64,000 nucleotides of DNA from RUG13409 sp045616985 (GCA_045616985.1 JAZLHU010000042.1:19697-83696), one strand, 5' to 3'; numbered from the stretch's first letter, positions 1 to 8,107 are shown. A program made the numbers and translations. Notes: generated from the sequence alone by a model not told the origin.

Positions 1-159
1 ACTGCTGCCGAGGACCCTGAGCATTTCCGTAAGATACCCGATCGCGCCCTTTTCTATTTTAAGATATTCCATAGGACAGCTGTGATGCTTTCCGCATTCG
101 CAGTTGAAGCCTTCTTTACATACAAGTTCTTCAAGCTTCATTTTATCAAAAGCCGGCAT
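1..159 (-). CDS. AraM-like sn-glycerol-1-phosphate dehydrogenase, N-terminal part
   Basis: Only the first 53 codons lie in the window; the gene runs off the left edge. The start at 159 follows an AGGAGG at 164-169 that overlaps the araD stop codon, so the two genes are translationally adjacent. The peptide has a CECGKHH segment at residues 20-26, followed by a GA-containing strand around residue 39. This matches the start of AraM/EgsA-type iron-containing dehydrogenases, which interconvert dihydroxyacetone phosphate and sn-glycerol-1-phosphate. In Bacillus subtilis the homologue AraM sits in the arabinose operon, and here it also follows araD. A related polyol-phosphate dehydrogenase is possible, because the catalytic domain is not visible. 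Confidence 0.6.
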   Translation of the reverse strand, partial: MPAFDKMKLEELVCKEGFNCECGKHHSCPMEYLKIEKGAIGYLTEMLRVLGSS

Positions 160-168
160 AATATCCTC

Positions 169-882
169 CTATTTATCCTGTCCGTAATATGCGTTCGGAC
201 CGTGTTTTCTGAAATAATGTCTGTCTTTTATATATTGATCCATCTCTGTCTTCGGGTTTAAGGAAAGACTGATAAAGTCCATCTCCGCAACCTTTTCCGC
301 AACTACTGCGTGGTATACGGATTCTGCAGGATCCTTACCCCATGCAAAGGGTCCGTGATTCTTAACGAGAACTGCAGGAACAGCCATCGGATCTGTCCTG
401 GCTGATTCAAAAAGATCGCAGATTACCTTTCCCGTTGAAAGCTCATAGTCAGTTTCAACCTCTTCTTTTGTAAGCTCTCTTGTGCATGGTATATCACCGT
501 AGAAATAATCGGCCTGGGTGGTACCAAGAGCCGGAATGGCCATGCCTGCCTGAGCAAAGGCAGTTGCATACACCGAATGTGTATGGGTAACGCCGCCCAC
601 TTCCTTGAATCTTCTGTAAATTTCAAGATGGGTCGGTGTATCAGACGACGGTCTTAAGTTTCCTTCAATAAGCTCGCCTGTCAGAAGGTCAACGACAACC
701 ATGTCGTTTGCTGTCATTTTATCGTAGTCAACGCCGGACGGCTTTATAACAACCAGACCCTTTTCGCGGTCTATTCCGCTTACGTTTCCCCAGGTGAAAA
801 TAACCATGCCGTGTTTAACTAAATCAAGATTTGCCTGAAATACTTTTTCTTTTAATTTCTTAAGCATAACTTCATAACCCAT
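169..882 (-). CDS. araD: L-ribulose-5-phosphate 4-epimerase (AraD, class II aldolase family)
   Basis: Cytosolic epimerase that converts L-ribulose 5-phosphate to D-xylulose 5-phosphate, feeding the pentose phosphate pathway. At 237 residues it has the usual AraD length. The family motifs are present: GNVSG at 32-36, KPSG at 47-50, SSDTPTH at 79-85, the HTH zinc ligands at 100-102 and a third histidine at 176 in KNHGP. These align with Asp76, His95, His97 and His171 of the Escherichia coli enzyme. The first ATG has no clear ribosome-binding site; Met6 is an alternative start. It follows the transporter genes and precedes the AraM-like gene. A terminator-like hairpin separates it from the binding-protein gene, so it may be expressed at a lower level. 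Confidence 0.88.
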   Translation of the reverse strand: MGYEVMLKKLKEKVFQANLDLVKHGMVIFTWGNVSGIDREKGLVVIKPSGVDYDKMTANDMVVVDLLTGELIEGNLRPSSDTPTHLEIYRRFKEVGGVTHTHSVYATAFAQAGMAIPALGTTQADYFYGDIPCTRELTKEEVETDYELSTGKVICDLFESARTDPMAVPAVLVKNHGPFAWGKDPAESVYHAVVAEKVAEMDFISLSLNPKTEMDQYIKDRHYFRKHGPNAYYGQDK

Positions 883-890
883 TAACTCGG

Positions 891-918
891 AAAAGGCCGC
901 AGCACGGAGGCTGCGGCC
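891..918 (-). terminator. Intercistronic terminator/attenuator after the binding-protein gene
   Basis: A perfect 9-bp stem, GGCCGCAGC at 895-903 with GCTGCGGCC at 910-918, encloses a 6-nt loop. It is followed on the minus strand by TTTT. It lies between the lipoprotein gene and araD, where partial termination or 3-prime protection would let the binding protein be made in excess over the downstream enzymes. Confidence 0.65.
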
Positions 919-942
919 GGATAATTTCTTTCAAGGACTTAA

Positions 943-1995
943 TTACTTTACTGTTGCGTAGAGATCGTTCCACTTCTGGATGATTTCTGCCTTCTTAGCA
1001 GCAAGTTCTGCTACAGGTCTTACGACCCACTTGATATCCTTTGTATCCTTAAGCAGAGCGCCTTCAGCAAGCTTGTAGTTGTCGTTTGTGTAACGGCATG
1101 TTCCCTGAAGCTTAGCGGAGAGAGCCGTCTGTCCTTCAGCGGAGTTTACGAAATCAATAAGAGCCTTTGCAGCATTAGGATGCTTTGCTCCCTTGATAAC
1201 GCCGCAGCCGCAGGCAGATGCGGATGCACCTTCGTCAGGATAACGAACTTCGATGTTTGTAGCACCTTCCTGAATCTTCTTGATAGCACCGTCTTCATAC
1301 GTAAGACCAACAACGTATTCACCGTTCATAGGTCCCTTGAAGCATACGGAAGAAGAATCAACGATTACAAGCTGCGGCATAAGCTTTGCAATGTAGTCCC
1401 ATGCAGCGTCAGAGTCAACGCCGAAAACGGACATGATGTTACAGAGGTTGTTCCATGCAGCCGAAGAGCTGTTAGGATCTGAAAGAACGATCTTTCCCTT
1501 AAGAGCAGGGTTAAGAAGGTCTTCATAAGATGTAATGTTGAGTCCGAGTTCCTTTTCAAGATCTGTGTTTACGCAGAAGCAGATCGTGGAAAGGTGGTCC
1601 ATGTTGTAGTATCCGTTTGGAGATGGATACATGGACTTTTCTTTTTCATACTGGGAGAGCCATGTTGTATCAAAGATATCCTTGTACATGTCTCCGTCAG
1701 AATCCATGAAGCCGCCCCATACGCAGTCGCCCTGCGGGTCGTTAGCCTCAGCTCTGATTCTGGATGTTGTTTCGCCGATTGTTCCTGTTACAACTTCTAC
1801 TTCTACGTCAGGATATACTTCGTTGAAGCATTCGATGAGAGCATCGATGTCTCCTTCAGTCATTGTAGAGTAAAGAACAAGGTTGCTTTCAAGAGCATTC
1901 GGGTCTTCCTTCTTTTCTTCTTCCTTTGGTGTGCCGCAAGCTGCGAGGCAGAATACCATTGCAAGGGCAAGAAGAATTGCTAAAAGTTTCTTCAT
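943..1995 (-). CDS. ABC transporter substrate-binding lipoprotein, AfuA/FbpA-like
   Basis: 350-residue extracytoplasmic binding protein. Residues 1-20 form a lipoprotein signal peptide ending in LAAC, so Cys20 should be lipidated and anchor the protein outside the membrane. The mature part belongs to solute-binding family 1, in the Fe(III)/AfuA-like branch, with an early VLYSTM strand and a GG(F)MDSD segment. The start is supported by AGGAGG ahead of the ATG at 1995. It is followed upstream in the operon by a fused permease and a PotA/FbpC-like ATPase. Family members were often annotated as iron binders, but AfuA of Actinobacillus binds hexose phosphates. With sugar-phosphate enzymes in the same operon, a phosphorylated sugar or polyol is the more likely ligand (inference). 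Confidence 0.85.
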   Translation of the reverse strand: MKKLLAILLALAMVFCLAACGTPKEEEKKEDPNALESNLVLYSTMTEGDIDALIECFNEVYPDVEVEVVTGTIGETTSRIRAEANDPQGDCVWGGFMDSDGDMYKDIFDTTWLSQYEKEKSMYPSPNGYYNMDHLSTICFCVNTDLEKELGLNITSYEDLLNPALKGKIVLSDPNSSSAAWNNLCNIMSVFGVDSDAAWDYIAKLMPQLVIVDSSSVCFKGPMNGEYVVGLTYEDGAIKKIQEGATNIEVRYPDEGASASACGCGVIKGAKHPNAAKALIDFVNSAEGQTALSAKLQGTCRYTNDNYKLAEGALLKDTKDIKWVVRPVAELAAKKAEIIQKWNDLYATVK

Positions 1996-2038
1996 TTTTT
2001 TCCTCCTAAAAAAAGTACCTTTTATTTCGATAAAAAGC

Positions 2039-3691
2039 TTAGAGCTTCATATCTCCCTCTTTATTGAATGCCATGTAGATGAACATGGATATTATTGTGA
2101 GAACTGTCAATACTGCGGAGAATGCGCAGGCGATACCGTCGTTTCCGCGGTTAACTGCAACATATGCAGACATTGTCAGCGTAATGGTCTTGTTGTTATA
2201 CAGAATGATTGCGCTGGACAGCTCTGTGATGATAGCAACCCATGAAAGAATGGCACCGGATACTATACCGTTGGACATCATTGGAACTGTTATCTTTGCA
2301 AACGTTTTCAGCTTGGATGCGCCAAGGGAAATAGAAGCCTCCTCAATACTCATAGGTATCTGCATCAATGTTGCCGTTGCCGATCTTATCGTATACGGCA
2401 TTCTTCTGATTACCAAAGAAATAATCATTATAAGCAGAGTTCCCGTAAGAGCCCAGGGCTGCTTGCCGAAAGCGGATACAAGAGCGATACCGATTACAGC
2501 GCCCGGCATAATGTAAGGAAGCATAGCCAAAGTATCAATTGTGTTATTGAGCAGGCTGCGTCTTCTTACAACCAGATAAGCGATAAGTACTGCAATTACT
2601 ATGATGATAATAAGTGATGCAATGCCAAGAACCGTTGTATTCTTAATGGATCTTCCGAGAAGCTTCTTTGCTGCTGCCTGATAGTTTCCGAGTGAGAATC
2701 CCGGATGGAATACAGATCCTTTGCAGTTTCTGAATGAAAGATAAATAATGTAGAACTGCGGCAGGAAAGCGATGAGGCATACTACATATTCAAAGATATG
2801 CATCAGCACACCGCCGATTCCCTTTGCTTCCTTCTTTTCTACAGGATGAAGTGCATTGATGGAGAAATCGAACTTGTTTGTAGCCCATTTCTGAACAAAG
2901 AATACGATTGCGGTAATAAGAATGGCAACGATTGAAATTGCAGCTGCAAAGGCAAAGTCTGTTCCGTTTTCACCAAGGTATTCTCGGTAGATAAGGATCG
3001 GGAAGGTCATATAACCTTCACCAAGCAAGTCCGGTGTACCGAAGTCTGCAAAGGCACGCATGAATACCAGCAGTGCTGCTGCAAGAATGGTCGGCATAAC
3101 CAGTCTTAAAACAACCTTGAACAGTCTCTTTATGCCTACGCATCCCATGTTTTCAGAAGCCTCCATAAGAGAATTGTCTATATTCTTGAAAGCTCCGTTC
3201 ATGTAGATAAATACCAGCGGGAAGAATTTCATGGTCTGAACCAGAAGAATTCCCTTAAATCCGTAAATGCTGCCAAGGGTTATACCCAGTGTATTCTTTA
3301 CGAATACTGTGATCGCACCGCTTCTTCCAAGAAGCATGATCCATGCATAAGCACCGATGAAAGGCGCGGACATGGAGCTTAAAAGTGCAAGGATGAAAAT
3401 CAGCTTTGCGCCCTTGATCTTGTAAAAGCTGTAGAAATATGAAAGCGGAATACCTACAATCAGGGAACAGATTGTTACACCTATCGTAACCTTAAAGCTG
3501 TTTATGATCGTGTTGGTATAGTATTTGGTCGAAAACAGTTTTGCAAACTGCGAAAGGTTTGTTCCTCCGTCAACGCCCATGGTTGCCTGTTTAAGAAGAC
3601 CTGCCATAGGATAGCAGAGGAAAAGGATAAATGCACCCAGAAGTATTACGGAAATAACAAGCCAGATATCCTTTCTCTTAGCCTTAGCCAT
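2039..3691 (-). CDS. ABC transporter permease, fused double BPD domain (AfuB/FbpB-like)
   Basis: 550-residue integral membrane protein with about twelve hydrophobic helices, organised as two consecutive binding-protein-dependent permease domains (roughly 60-270 and 345-540). Each half has an EAA-type loop that contacts the ATPase: EASENMGC in the first half and EEASISLGASK in the second. The double permease layout is typical of the AfuB/FbpB/ThiP group, in which one polypeptide supplies the whole channel. An AAAGGAGG site sits 8 nt before the ATG at 3691, inside the 3-prime end of the ATPase gene. It should pair with the lipoprotein encoded downstream and the ATPase encoded upstream. Confidence 0.87.
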   Translation of the reverse strand: MAKAKRKDIWLVISVILLGAFILFLCYPMAGLLKQATMGVDGGTNLSQFAKLFSTKYYTNTIINSFKVTIGVTICSLIVGIPLSYFYSFYKIKGAKLIFILALLSSMSAPFIGAYAWIMLLGRSGAITVFVKNTLGITLGSIYGFKGILLVQTMKFFPLVFIYMNGAFKNIDNSLMEASENMGCVGIKRLFKVVLRLVMPTILAAALLVFMRAFADFGTPDLLGEGYMTFPILIYREYLGENGTDFAFAAAISIVAILITAIVFFVQKWATNKFDFSINALHPVEKKEAKGIGGVLMHIFEYVVCLIAFLPQFYIIYLSFRNCKGSVFHPGFSLGNYQAAAKKLLGRSIKNTTVLGIASLIIIIVIAVLIAYLVVRRRSLLNNTIDTLAMLPYIMPGAVIGIALVSAFGKQPWALTGTLLIMIISLVIRRMPYTIRSATATLMQIPMSIEEASISLGASKLKTFAKITVPMMSNGIVSGAILSWVAIITELSSAIILYNNKTITLTMSAYVAVNRGNDGIACAFSAVLTVLTIISMFIYMAFNKEGDMKL

Positions 3692-3694
3692 TTG

Positions 3695-4855
3695 TTAATC
3701 CTCCTTTCCGAGTTTAGCAACAAATTCCGGATTAACTGTCGGATATTCTCCGTTAAGTCCGTTTTCCGCACTTAAAAGGTTTCTGCAGCCGTCTGCAGTA
3801 AAGATGTTTACCTTTTCCGTATTGATCTTGAGGTTAACAACCGTACCCGGTTCGATAATTTTATCAATGCTTGATTCCTGAATGATTTCAGCCTTATCAC
3901 CCGTTTCAAAATGAATGAAGTAGTGAGTGTTAAGACCAAGGAACACACAGTCATCAACAGTTGCTTTGATTCCGTCTGTGGCATTCATATCAAGAATAAG
4001 CTCTTCCGGTCGGATCGAAAGGATAATATCCTGATCCTGCATGAATTCGGGAAGTACCCCTTTGATTTCAGCCTTGTAGCCGTCCTCAAGCCGGATGAAG
4101 GACTTTTCTTCTTCAACAATGAGCTTTCCTCTTACAACATTGGATCTTCCGATGAATGTTGATACAAACAGATTTGCAGGTCTTTGATAAATATCCTTAG
4201 GTGTTCCGATGTGCTGAATCTGTCCGCCGCTCATTACAGCGATACGGTCCGAAACTGCCATTGCTTCTTCCTGGTCATGAGTTACATATACACAGGTAAT
4301 TCCGACGTTGTGCTGGATCTCTTTGATTGCTGTTCTCATTTCAACCCTCAGCTTGGCATCCAGGTTGGAAAGAGGTTCGTCCATCAGAAGTACATCCGGC
4401 TCAATACAGATGGCTCTTGCAAGAGCAACTCTCTGCTGCTGACCACCGGAGAGTCTGTCCGGTCTTCTTTCTGCAAACTGGTCGATCTGCATCAGCTTCA
4501 TGAACTTTTCGGACTTTTCTGCGATTTCTGCCTTAGGAAGCTTCTTTTCCTTAAGACCGAACTGAACATTTTCCTTTACGGAAAGATGAGGGAAAATGGC
4601 ATAGTTCTGAAAAACCATGCCGATATTTCTCTTTGCAGGATCAAGGTCGTTGATCCTTCTTTCCCCGAAATAGAAATCTCCACCTTCGATGGAGTTAAAT
4701 CCGGCGATCATACGGAGAAGTGTCGTCTTGCCGCAGCCGGATGGTCCAAGCAGGGTAAAGAACTCTCCCCCTTTGATGTTGAGGTTCAGATCCGGAATAA
4801 CGGTAAGGTCTCCGAATTTTTTTACAGCATCTTTGATTTTAATTTCTACGCTCAT
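3695..4855 (-). CDS. ABC transporter ATP-binding protein, PotA/FbpC-like
   Basis: 386-residue importer ATPase. Walker A GPSGCGKTT is at 37-45, the Q-loop at 82-83, the signature LSGGQ at 135-139, Walker B ending in DE at 159-160, and the switch His in THDQE at 193. The C-terminal 150 residues are a TOBE/MOP-like regulatory domain typical of sugar, polyamine and ferric importers. AAGGAG precedes the ATG at 4855. It lies between the dehydrogenase and the permease with short gaps, so one mRNA should carry dehydrogenase, ATPase, permease and binding protein. Confidence 0.9.
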   Translation of the reverse strand: MSVEIKIKDAVKKFGDLTVIPDLNLNIKGGEFFTLLGPSGCGKTTLLRMIAGFNSIEGGDFYFGERRINDLDPAKRNIGMVFQNYAIFPHLSVKENVQFGLKEKKLPKAEIAEKSEKFMKLMQIDQFAERRPDRLSGGQQQRVALARAICIEPDVLLMDEPLSNLDAKLRVEMRTAIKEIQHNVGITCVYVTHDQEEAMAVSDRIAVMSGGQIQHIGTPKDIYQRPANLFVSTFIGRSNVVRGKLIVEEEKSFIRLEDGYKAEIKGVLPEFMQDQDIILSIRPEELILDMNATDGIKATVDDCVFLGLNTHYFIHFETGDKAEIIQESSIDKIIEPGTVVNLKINTEKVNIFTADGCRNLLSAENGLNGEYPTVNPEFVAKLGKED

Positions 4856-4872
4856 AATAAGTCTCCTTGCAA

Positions 4873-5928
4873 TTATGCTTCAGGGCCGTTAGGGAAGAAG
4901 AGAATCTTGTTGAATACGATTTCCTTCCTGTCGATTTTGCGGAATGTTTCCGGAGCCTCCTCAAGGGGCAGTCTATGTGAAATCAGCAGGTCGGGATTGA
5001 ATTTCTTTTCGTTCATAAGACGGACTGCTTCTGTCCATTCCTTTCCAGGGAATGGGTTTGAGAAGGAGTTCCAGCTTCCCGTAACTGCGATTTCATATCT
5101 CTGAATCTGATCTACTGCCTTTTCTGTAAGCTGAAGTCCTGCGTGGGAAATCCCGAGATATACAACGCGGCCGCACTTTGCAGCGGAAAGAATTGCGTTG
5201 AGCTGGCATACCGGCGCGCCTGACATTTCAATGGCAAGGTCAACGCCGCCTCCGGTGATGTCCTTGATTTTGGCAACAGGGTCTTCATTTTTTGAATTTA
5301 TCATGTGAGTTGCTCCGCACTGCTTTGCAACGTCAAGCTTTTCATCAAAAATATCAACGGCAATGATGGTCTTGCAGCCGAGAGCCTTTGCATACTGAAC
5401 AGCATAAAGACCGATTGCACCGAGTCCGAAAACAGCGACCTTATCGTCTGCTGTCCCCTTTCCTCTTAAAAATGCGTGAATTGCATTGGCTGCAGGATCT
5501 GTTGTTGCACCCCATGCATAAGGAACGTCATCATTGAGCTTTAAAAGATTTGCTGCCTTAACTGCAAGATACTGAGCAAATGCTCCGTCGTTTCTGGAAC
5601 CGTAATACTTATACCCTTCGCAGAGCGAATAGATGCCCTTCCTGCAGTATGTGCATTCATTGCAGGGAATAAGCGGGGCTGCCGTAACCTTATCGCCTAC
5701 AGAATAACCCGTTACGCCTTTACCGAGTTCAACAATCTGTCCGCAAAACTCATGACCGAGAATAAGAGGAAGCGTGTGCGGTCCGGATACAAGTGCTCTC
5801 GGAATATCCGATCCGCAGATACCTACTGCCATGATTTTGATAAGTACTTCATCATCTTTGGGCTTTGGATCAGGATAGTTCTCAACAAATTCAAGATCCT
5901 TAACAGCTTTCATTACTACTGCTCTCAT
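4873..5928 (-). CDS. Zinc-dependent medium-chain dehydrogenase, polyol or polyol-phosphate type
   Basis: A 351-residue MDR-family enzyme, starting at 5928 where AGGAGG lies 10 nt upstream; a longer frame to 5967 has no such site. Visible features are catalytic zinc ligand Cys38 in GICGSD, HE at 59-60, four structural-zinc cysteines at 89, 92, 95 and 103, and the nucleotide-binding GLGAIG at 168-173. The position usually occupied by Glu in the EP loop is Asp (DPAANAIHA), a small deviation. The closest functional groups I recognise are galactitol-1-phosphate and arabitol-phosphate dehydrogenases, which oxidise a polyol phosphate to a ketose phosphate. As the promoter-proximal gene of the AfuABC-araD operon, it probably acts on the imported substrate; the exact substrate is unknown. 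Confidence 0.8.
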   Translation of the reverse strand: MRAVVMKAVKDLEFVENYPDPKPKDDEVLIKIMAVGICGSDIPRALVSGPHTLPLILGHEFCGQIVELGKGVTGYSVGDKVTAAPLIPCNECTYCRKGIYSLCEGYKYYGSRNDGAFAQYLAVKAANLLKLNDDVPYAWGATTDPAANAIHAFLRGKGTADDKVAVFGLGAIGLYAVQYAKALGCKTIIAVDIFDEKLDVAKQCGATHMINSKNEDPVAKIKDITGGGVDLAIEMSGAPVCQLNAILSAAKCGRVVYLGISHAGLQLTEKAVDQIQRYEIAVTGSWNSFSNPFPGKEWTEAVRLMNEKKFNPDLLISHRLPLEEAPETFRKIDRKEIVFNKILFFPNGPEA

Positions 5929-5960
5929 TAAAAATAATCCTCCTGAATACGATCGCAACA

Positions 5961-5975
5961 GGAACAAAGTGTCCC
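5961..5975. promoter_or_regulatory. Possible operator: imperfect inverted repeat in the operon leader
   Basis: GGAACAAAGTGTCCC is a near-palindrome (GGAACA facing TGTCCC, one mismatch) located about 20 nt downstream of the predicted start of the minus-strand transcript and before its ribosome-binding site. A repressor bound here could block the dehydrogenase-transporter operon. No regulator gene is adjacent in the window. Confidence 0.3.
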
Positions 5976-6002
5976 GTTTTTGTTAGACTTTTATACACAT
6001 AT

Positions 6003-6031
6003 ATTGTATTATGAAAATACTTTTTTCTCAA
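6003..6031 (-). promoter_or_regulatory. SigA-type promoter of the dehydrogenase-ABC transporter-araD operon
   Basis: On the minus strand, TTGAGA (6026-6031) and TACAAT (6003-6008) are separated by exactly 17 bp, five of six consensus matches each. Transcription should begin near 5996 and run through the dehydrogenase, transporter, araD and AraM-like genes. Confidence 0.65.
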
Positions 6032-6069
6032 CTATAATATGAAAATTTGTTCATTATTTATGTGCTTTT

Positions 6070-6098
6070 TCGACAAATCCCAAAAACTGTGATAAAAT
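6070..6098 (+). promoter_or_regulatory. SigA-type promoter of the HAD phosphatase gene
   Basis: TCGACA (6070-6075) and TAAAAT (6093-6098) are separated by 17 bp, five of six matches each. It faces away from the minus-strand promoter; the two -35 elements are 38 bp apart, so one regulator could serve both. Confidence 0.6.
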
Positions 6099-6137
6099 CC
6101 GTACCGTTAAGCGATTCACAAAAAAGAAAGGAAAAAT

Positions 6138-6848
6138 ATGGCAGAAAAACGTCTGCTGGCCTTTGACATGGACGGCACCATGACCCAGCACAAAACACCA
6201 CTAAAAGCAGCACAAAAATCCACCCTCGATGCTCTCGGCAAAAAATACAAGCTTCTCATGATAGGGGCAGGTGCGGTAATGAGAATCTTTAACCAGCTGA
6301 ACCAATATCCGATAGACATTGTCGGAAACTACGGAATGCAGCTTGGCATTTATAAAAATGGAACACAGGATATAATTTTCTCGGCAAATGAGCCCTGCGA
6401 CAGAGAGTCCGTTGACAGAAGAGTTACAGAGTTGAGGAAAAAGTACGGATATAACGATTATGCGGGCGAAAATACTGAATTTCACCCTTCCGGCTGCATA
6501 ACTATCCCCCTTCTCGGAACCAAGGCCGATCCTGATGATAAACTCGCATTCGACCCTGACAGAAAGAAAAGAAGGCTGATGCTCGATGATGTAAAAGCGC
6601 TCTTCCCCGAATACAATGTGTTTATTGGCGGCTCATCATCCTTTGATATGAATCCTGTTCCCTACGACAAAGCATGGGCTCTGGCAGATTACTGCAGACG
6701 CTTCGGCTATGCTAAAGATGAGGTCATCTACGTGGGCGATGACTACGACATTGGCGGTAATGATGAGCCGGTGCTTTTGGCAGGATATGATTTCATTAAG
6801 ATCGATAACTATCTTGATTTCCCTGAAAAAATGGAGTCCCTGTTATAG
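6138..6848 (+). CDS. HAD-superfamily phosphatase, phosphomannomutase-like (subclass IIB)
   Basis: 236-residue cytosolic enzyme. Motif I is FDMDGT with Asp10 as nucleophile and Asp12 as acid/base. A GNYGMQ segment and a late GDDYDIGGND segment supply motif IV acidic residues. The GGND element and the central cap resemble eukaryote-type phosphomannomutases, which are HAD enzymes of about this length, so it could be a phosphosugar mutase or a sugar phosphatase. AAAGGA precedes the ATG. It is divergently transcribed from the sugar-phosphate transport operon, which supports a role on a phosphorylated sugar. In Bacillus the arabinose operon likewise contains a HAD phosphatase, AraL, next to AraM. 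The specific substrate cannot be read from sequence. Confidence 0.75.
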   Translation: MAEKRLLAFDMDGTMTQHKTPLKAAQKSTLDALGKKYKLLMIGAGAVMRIFNQLNQYPIDIVGNYGMQLGIYKNGTQDIIFSANEPCDRESVDRRVTELRKKYGYNDYAGENTEFHPSGCITIPLLGTKADPDDKLAFDPDRKKRRLMLDDVKALFPEYNVFIGGSSSFDMNPVPYDKAWALADYCRRFGYAKDEVIYVGDDYDIGGNDEPVLLAGYDFIKIDNYLDFPEKMESLL

Positions 6849-6855
6849 GAACTCC
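6833..6855 (+). terminator. Weak hairpin at the end of the HAD gene
   Basis: GGAGTCCC (6833-6840) can pair with GGAACTCC (6848-6855), with one mismatch, spanning the stop codon. A T-rich tract GTTTATATTTCTTT follows. It is a plausible terminator between two convergent genes, but the stem is short. Confidence 0.35.
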
Positions 6856-6907
6856 GTTTATATTTCTTTATGATATCTTCAGAATCAGGTATTTTGATTT
6901 TCCCGGA

Positions 6908-7561
6908 TCATTTTGCACCTGTTACGATGGCAATACCTGCGGATGCACCGATTCTTGTTGCGCCTGCGTTTATCATTGCCATAGCTTCTTCATAGGAGTG
7001 GATTCCGCCCGCAGCCTTAACCTCGCAGGCATCTCCTACGGTTTTCTTCATGAGCGCAACATCTTCAGGTGTAGCCCCGCCAGTTGAGAAGCCTGTTGAG
7101 GTCTTTACAAAGTCTGCCTTAGCCTCCATGCAAAGCTTGCATACTGCTGCTTTTTCTTCGTCTGTAAGGAGACAGCATTCAATGATGACCTTAACAATTG
7201 CGTTGCCTTTCGCACCTACAACAGCTTCAATATCCTTCTTAACGTAGTCGTAATCCTTTTCTTTAAGCTTGCCGACGTTGATAACCATATCAACCTCCTG
7301 AGCACCGTTTTTAACAGCCCACTTTGTTTCGTAAGCCTTAGCCTCAGAGCTCATAGCCCCGAGAGGGAAACCTACAACACAGCAAACCTTAACATCGGTA
7401 CCCTTAAGCAGCTCTGCGCAAAGAGGTACATAACATGTATTGACACAAACGGAAGCAAAGTCATATTCTTTTGCTTCGCTGCAAAGCTCAGTAATCTGTT
7501 CTGTTGTTGCATTGGCCTTAAGAAGTGTATGGTCAATGTATTTTGATAATTTCTTTTCCAT
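6908..7561 (-). CDS. deoC: Deoxyribose-phosphate aldolase
   Basis: 217-residue class I aldolase that cleaves 2-deoxyribose 5-phosphate to glyceraldehyde 3-phosphate and acetaldehyde, in nucleoside catabolism. IDHTLL is at 9-14, Asp91 in the EVDMV strand, Schiff-base Lys153 in VKTSTGF, and Lys182 in VKAAGGI; these are the catalytic triad positions of the family. AGGAGT precedes the ATG at 7561. It follows the FMN-binding gene with a 15-bp gap, so the two are probably co-transcribed, although no functional link is obvious. The other deo genes (phosphopentomutase, nucleoside phosphorylase) are not in this window. Confidence 0.93.
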   Translation of the reverse strand: MEKKLSKYIDHTLLKANATTEQITELCSEAKEYDFASVCVNTCYVPLCAELLKGTDVKVCCVVGFPLGAMSSEAKAYETKWAVKNGAQEVDMVINVGKLKEKDYDYVKKDIEAVVGAKGNAIVKVIIECCLLTDEEKAAVCKLCMEAKADFVKTSTGFSTGGATPEDVALMKKTVGDACEVKAAGGIHSYEEAMAMINAGATRIGASAGIAIVTGAK

Positions 7562-7576
7562 CTTTAACTCCTAATC

Positions 7577-8107
7577 TTAAAAAAGTTGATTCGTAAGCTC
7601 AAACTGCTCAAGCGCAGCATTGATCGCAGACTTAACACCGTTTGAGGTATATGTTGCACCGGACATGGAATCAACTGCATCAGCAGCCTTTGAACCGATC
7701 CAGTTTCCGAGGAATGAAGGATCAAGCACCTTTGTTCCGATTCCTGCGGTTTCATCATGGCCTAAAACGTTAATTCCGGTAATTTCTCCATTGGAGTTAA
7801 CGCCGATCATAAGCTTAAGCCCGGAGTTCATACCCTTAACATTCGTAGAAACTGCAATTCCGGCACCGTTATCTGATCTGTAAACATCGGTAACACCTTT
7901 TACAAGCTCTACATCAGTAAGCTGAGTAAACGTGGAACCGGTAGGAAGAACAGCAACTCTCGCAGCGCCGGCTTCTTCGAGTTCTCTGGCAGTGATAATA
8001 GGTTCAGTAATCTGATATACACCTGCAAGCAGGAATGAAGCTACCAGGCAGATGCATACAAGTACAACAATTGGAGCAATGATATCCTTTGATCCTGATT
8101 TTGTCAT
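7577..8107 (-). CDS. RnfG/NqrC-like FMN-binding membrane protein (orphan)
   Basis: 176 residues from the ATG at 8107; an in-frame TTG two codons earlier is too close to the AAGG site to be the start. One N-terminal membrane helix at about 9-32 is followed by an extracytoplasmic FMN-binding domain. It has the RnfG signatures GHDETAGIGTKV (about 117-128) and SGATYTS (149-155), where Thr152 would carry covalent FMN through a phosphoester bond. In RNF and NQR this subunit passes electrons across the membrane complex, but no rnfABCDE genes are nearby. An ApbE flavin transferase would be needed and is not in the window. It may therefore belong to a stand-alone extracellular electron-transfer system, or serve an RNF complex encoded elsewhere. 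Confidence 0.82.
   Translation of the reverse strand: MTKSGSKDIIAPIVVLVCICLVASFLLAGVYQITEPIITARELEEAGAARVAVLPTGSTFTQLTDVELVKGVTDVYRSDNGAGIAVSTNVKGMNSGLKLMIGVNSNGEITGINVLGHDETAGIGTKVLDPSFLGNWIGSKAADAVDSMSGATYTSNGVKSAINAALEQFELTNQLF

Noticed and set aside
943..1995. Ferric-iron transport role for the AfuA/FbpA-like system
   Set aside because: Possible from family names, but no iron-related gene is nearby and all adjacent enzymes act on sugar or polyol phosphates. I kept the sugar-phosphate reading as the better supported inference.
4184..5104. A 306-codon open frame on the plus strand
   Set aside because: It lies antisense to the ABC ATPase and dehydrogenase, which have full family motifs, and its own translation shows no recognisable domain or start site.
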